Positions 5,797 to 6,536 of a stretch of 6,536 nucleotides of DNA are shown here, piece by piece (the stretch's first letter is position 1; the number at the start of each line of letters is the position of its first letter). The position numbers were made by a program, and so were the translations under genes. This stretch comes from SOKP01 sp048887165 (lineage in GTDB: Archaea; Asgardarchaeota; Lokiarchaeia; Sigyniarchaeales; SOKP01), in NCBI GenBank assembly GCA_048887165.1, contig JBHLJZ010000160.1:1-6536 (forward strand), written 5' to 3'. The notes under the pieces are model-generated. The model worked only from the letters and a program-made list of their open reading frames with translations, did no database searches and was not told the origin of the DNA.

Positions 5797-6536
5797 ATGA
5801 ATAAAGATAAAATTCAAGCTGAACAATATTCTTTCCCATACCATTATTTATTAGAAATAAAAAATAATCGCTTAAGCTTTAAAAAATTTATTTATGGATT
5901 TGAGTATTTCTCTTATTTAGCTCTAATTAAAAAAAGAATTATCAAATTAAAACCTAAATCTATAATCGATATCGGATGTGGCGATGGAAAATTAATTTAT
6001 GAACTTTGTAGAAATAAGGATTTTTACAAGAGTGTCAATAGTATCGTTGGTATTGATAAAGATAAAAAAGCAATTTCGTTTGCAAATGCTTTAAATGAAG
6101 GTGAAAAAATTAAATTTATATCAGAGAACATCATAAATTTAGAAAGTAAGAGCTTTGATGTAGGAATCCTAATGGAAGTTATTGAACATTTTACAGATAA
6201 AGATTTAAAAGAATTAATAGATAAAATAGGTGAATTAGTATCAGTTGGTGGTTTTTTATTTGTTTCGGTTCCTTCTAAAAATCAAAAACTTCAAACAAAA
6301 CATTATCGCCATTATGATAAAACTGACCTTATAGAGCTTTTTAAAGATAAATTCGAATCAGAAAATTTCTTTTTTTTATGCCATGAAACATTAATTAACA
6401 AGATAATAAAAAAGATGTATTTAGTCTCCGATCTATTGGGTTTCAACTATTTTAAAAAGAATCTATATTCTTTACTCAAAAGAAGTTACTTTTATACAGA
6501 TGAATCAAAATGTTTGCATATTGTTGCTATTTTTAG
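5797..6536 (+). CDS. Class I SAM-dependent methyltransferase (3' end outside window)
   Basis: 246 complete codons run off the right edge without a stop. Motif I of the Rossmann-fold SAM-binding site is IIDIGCGDGKL (56-66). The acidic end of strand beta2 follows in IVGIDKDKKAI (83-93). The post-motif strand and helix are FDVGILMEVIEHF (120-132). The strand after the conserved GG (151-152) reads FLFVSVPS (153-160). A HYRHYDKTDL segment (169-178) is common in UbiG/Methyltransf_11-like enzymes. The N-terminus has SFPYHYLLE (12-20), which probably packs over the active site. ExxEH (E127, E130, H131) is shared with both UbiG-like and Hen1-like enzymes, so it does not decide the substrate. ATG at 5797 is chosen because a TATA-like box lies upstream at normal archaeal distance; no Shine-Dalgarno is present. 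The gene is divergent from the radical SAM gene, 191 bases away, so the two may be co-regulated. The fold is secure; the substrate is unknown. Confidence 0.9.
   Translation, partial: MNKDKIQAEQYSFPYHYLLEIKNNRLSFKKFIYGFEYFSYLALIKKRIIKLKPKSIIDIGCGDGKLIYELCRNKDFYKSVNSIVGIDKDKKAISFANALNEGEKIKFISENIINLESKSFDVGILMEVIEHFTDKDLKELIDKIGELVSVGGFLFVSVPSKNQKLQTKHYRHYDKTDLIELFKDKFESENFFFLCHETLINKIIKKMYLVSDLLGFNYFKKNLYSLLKRSYFYTDESKCLHIVAIF

Noticed and set aside
5797..6536. Hen1-type RNA 3'-end methyltransferase, from ExxEH and downstream histidines
   Set aside because: EVIEH is also common in UbiG-like enzymes, and the overall motif context (HYRHY..TDL, short sequence after motif I) fits generic small-molecule or glycan methyltransferases better.

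Overview
The window is an AT-rich stretch (roughly 30% GC by eye) of what looks like an archaeal chromosome. Three things point that way. The isoleucyl-tRNA synthetase is of the archaeal type. None of the four gene starts has a Shine-Dalgarno sequence, but each has a TATA-like box 23-37 bases upstream. One gene encodes tandem ubiquitin-conjugating-enzyme-like (E2-fold/RWD) domains fused to a RING-type zinc finger. Such eukaryote-like ubiquitin-pathway folds in a low-GC archaeon suggest an Asgard archaeon (Lokiarchaeia-like). That placement is inference; no taxonomic search was possible.

Layout: 1-2496 (minus) is the first 832 codons of ileS, whose 3' end lies beyond the left edge. 2497-2626 is a spacer with a T-rich stretch and the ileS TATA box. 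2627-4378 (minus) is the 583-residue E2-fold/RING protein, the most interesting object here. 4379-4531 is a spacer with its TATA box and an inverted repeat. 4532-5605 (minus) is a radical SAM protein with a reduced SPASM-like C-terminus. 5606-5796 is a divergent promoter region with two TATA boxes facing away from each other and short repeats. 5797-6536 (plus) is the N-terminal 246 codons of a class I SAM-dependent methyltransferase, cut by the right edge. No spacer exceeds 300 bases, and no RNA gene, CRISPR array, insertion sequence or transposase was seen.

How the genes relate: each appears to have its own promoter, so the three minus-strand genes are probably not a single operon. ileS is housekeeping. 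The E2-fold/RING protein has no visible ubiquitin, E1, active E2 or deubiquitinase gene beside it. The radical SAM and methyltransferase genes share a divergent promoter region and may be co-regulated or act on the same substrate, but nothing here identifies that substrate.

Key observation: the 583-residue protein appears to carry four E2-fold modules, three of them contiguous. In the first, the segment that resembles the E2 active-site strand has valine (V72) where the catalytic cysteine would be. The only cysteine outside the zinc tail is C327, near the start of the third module. It therefore looks like a catalytically dead multi-E2-fold scaffold with its own RING.
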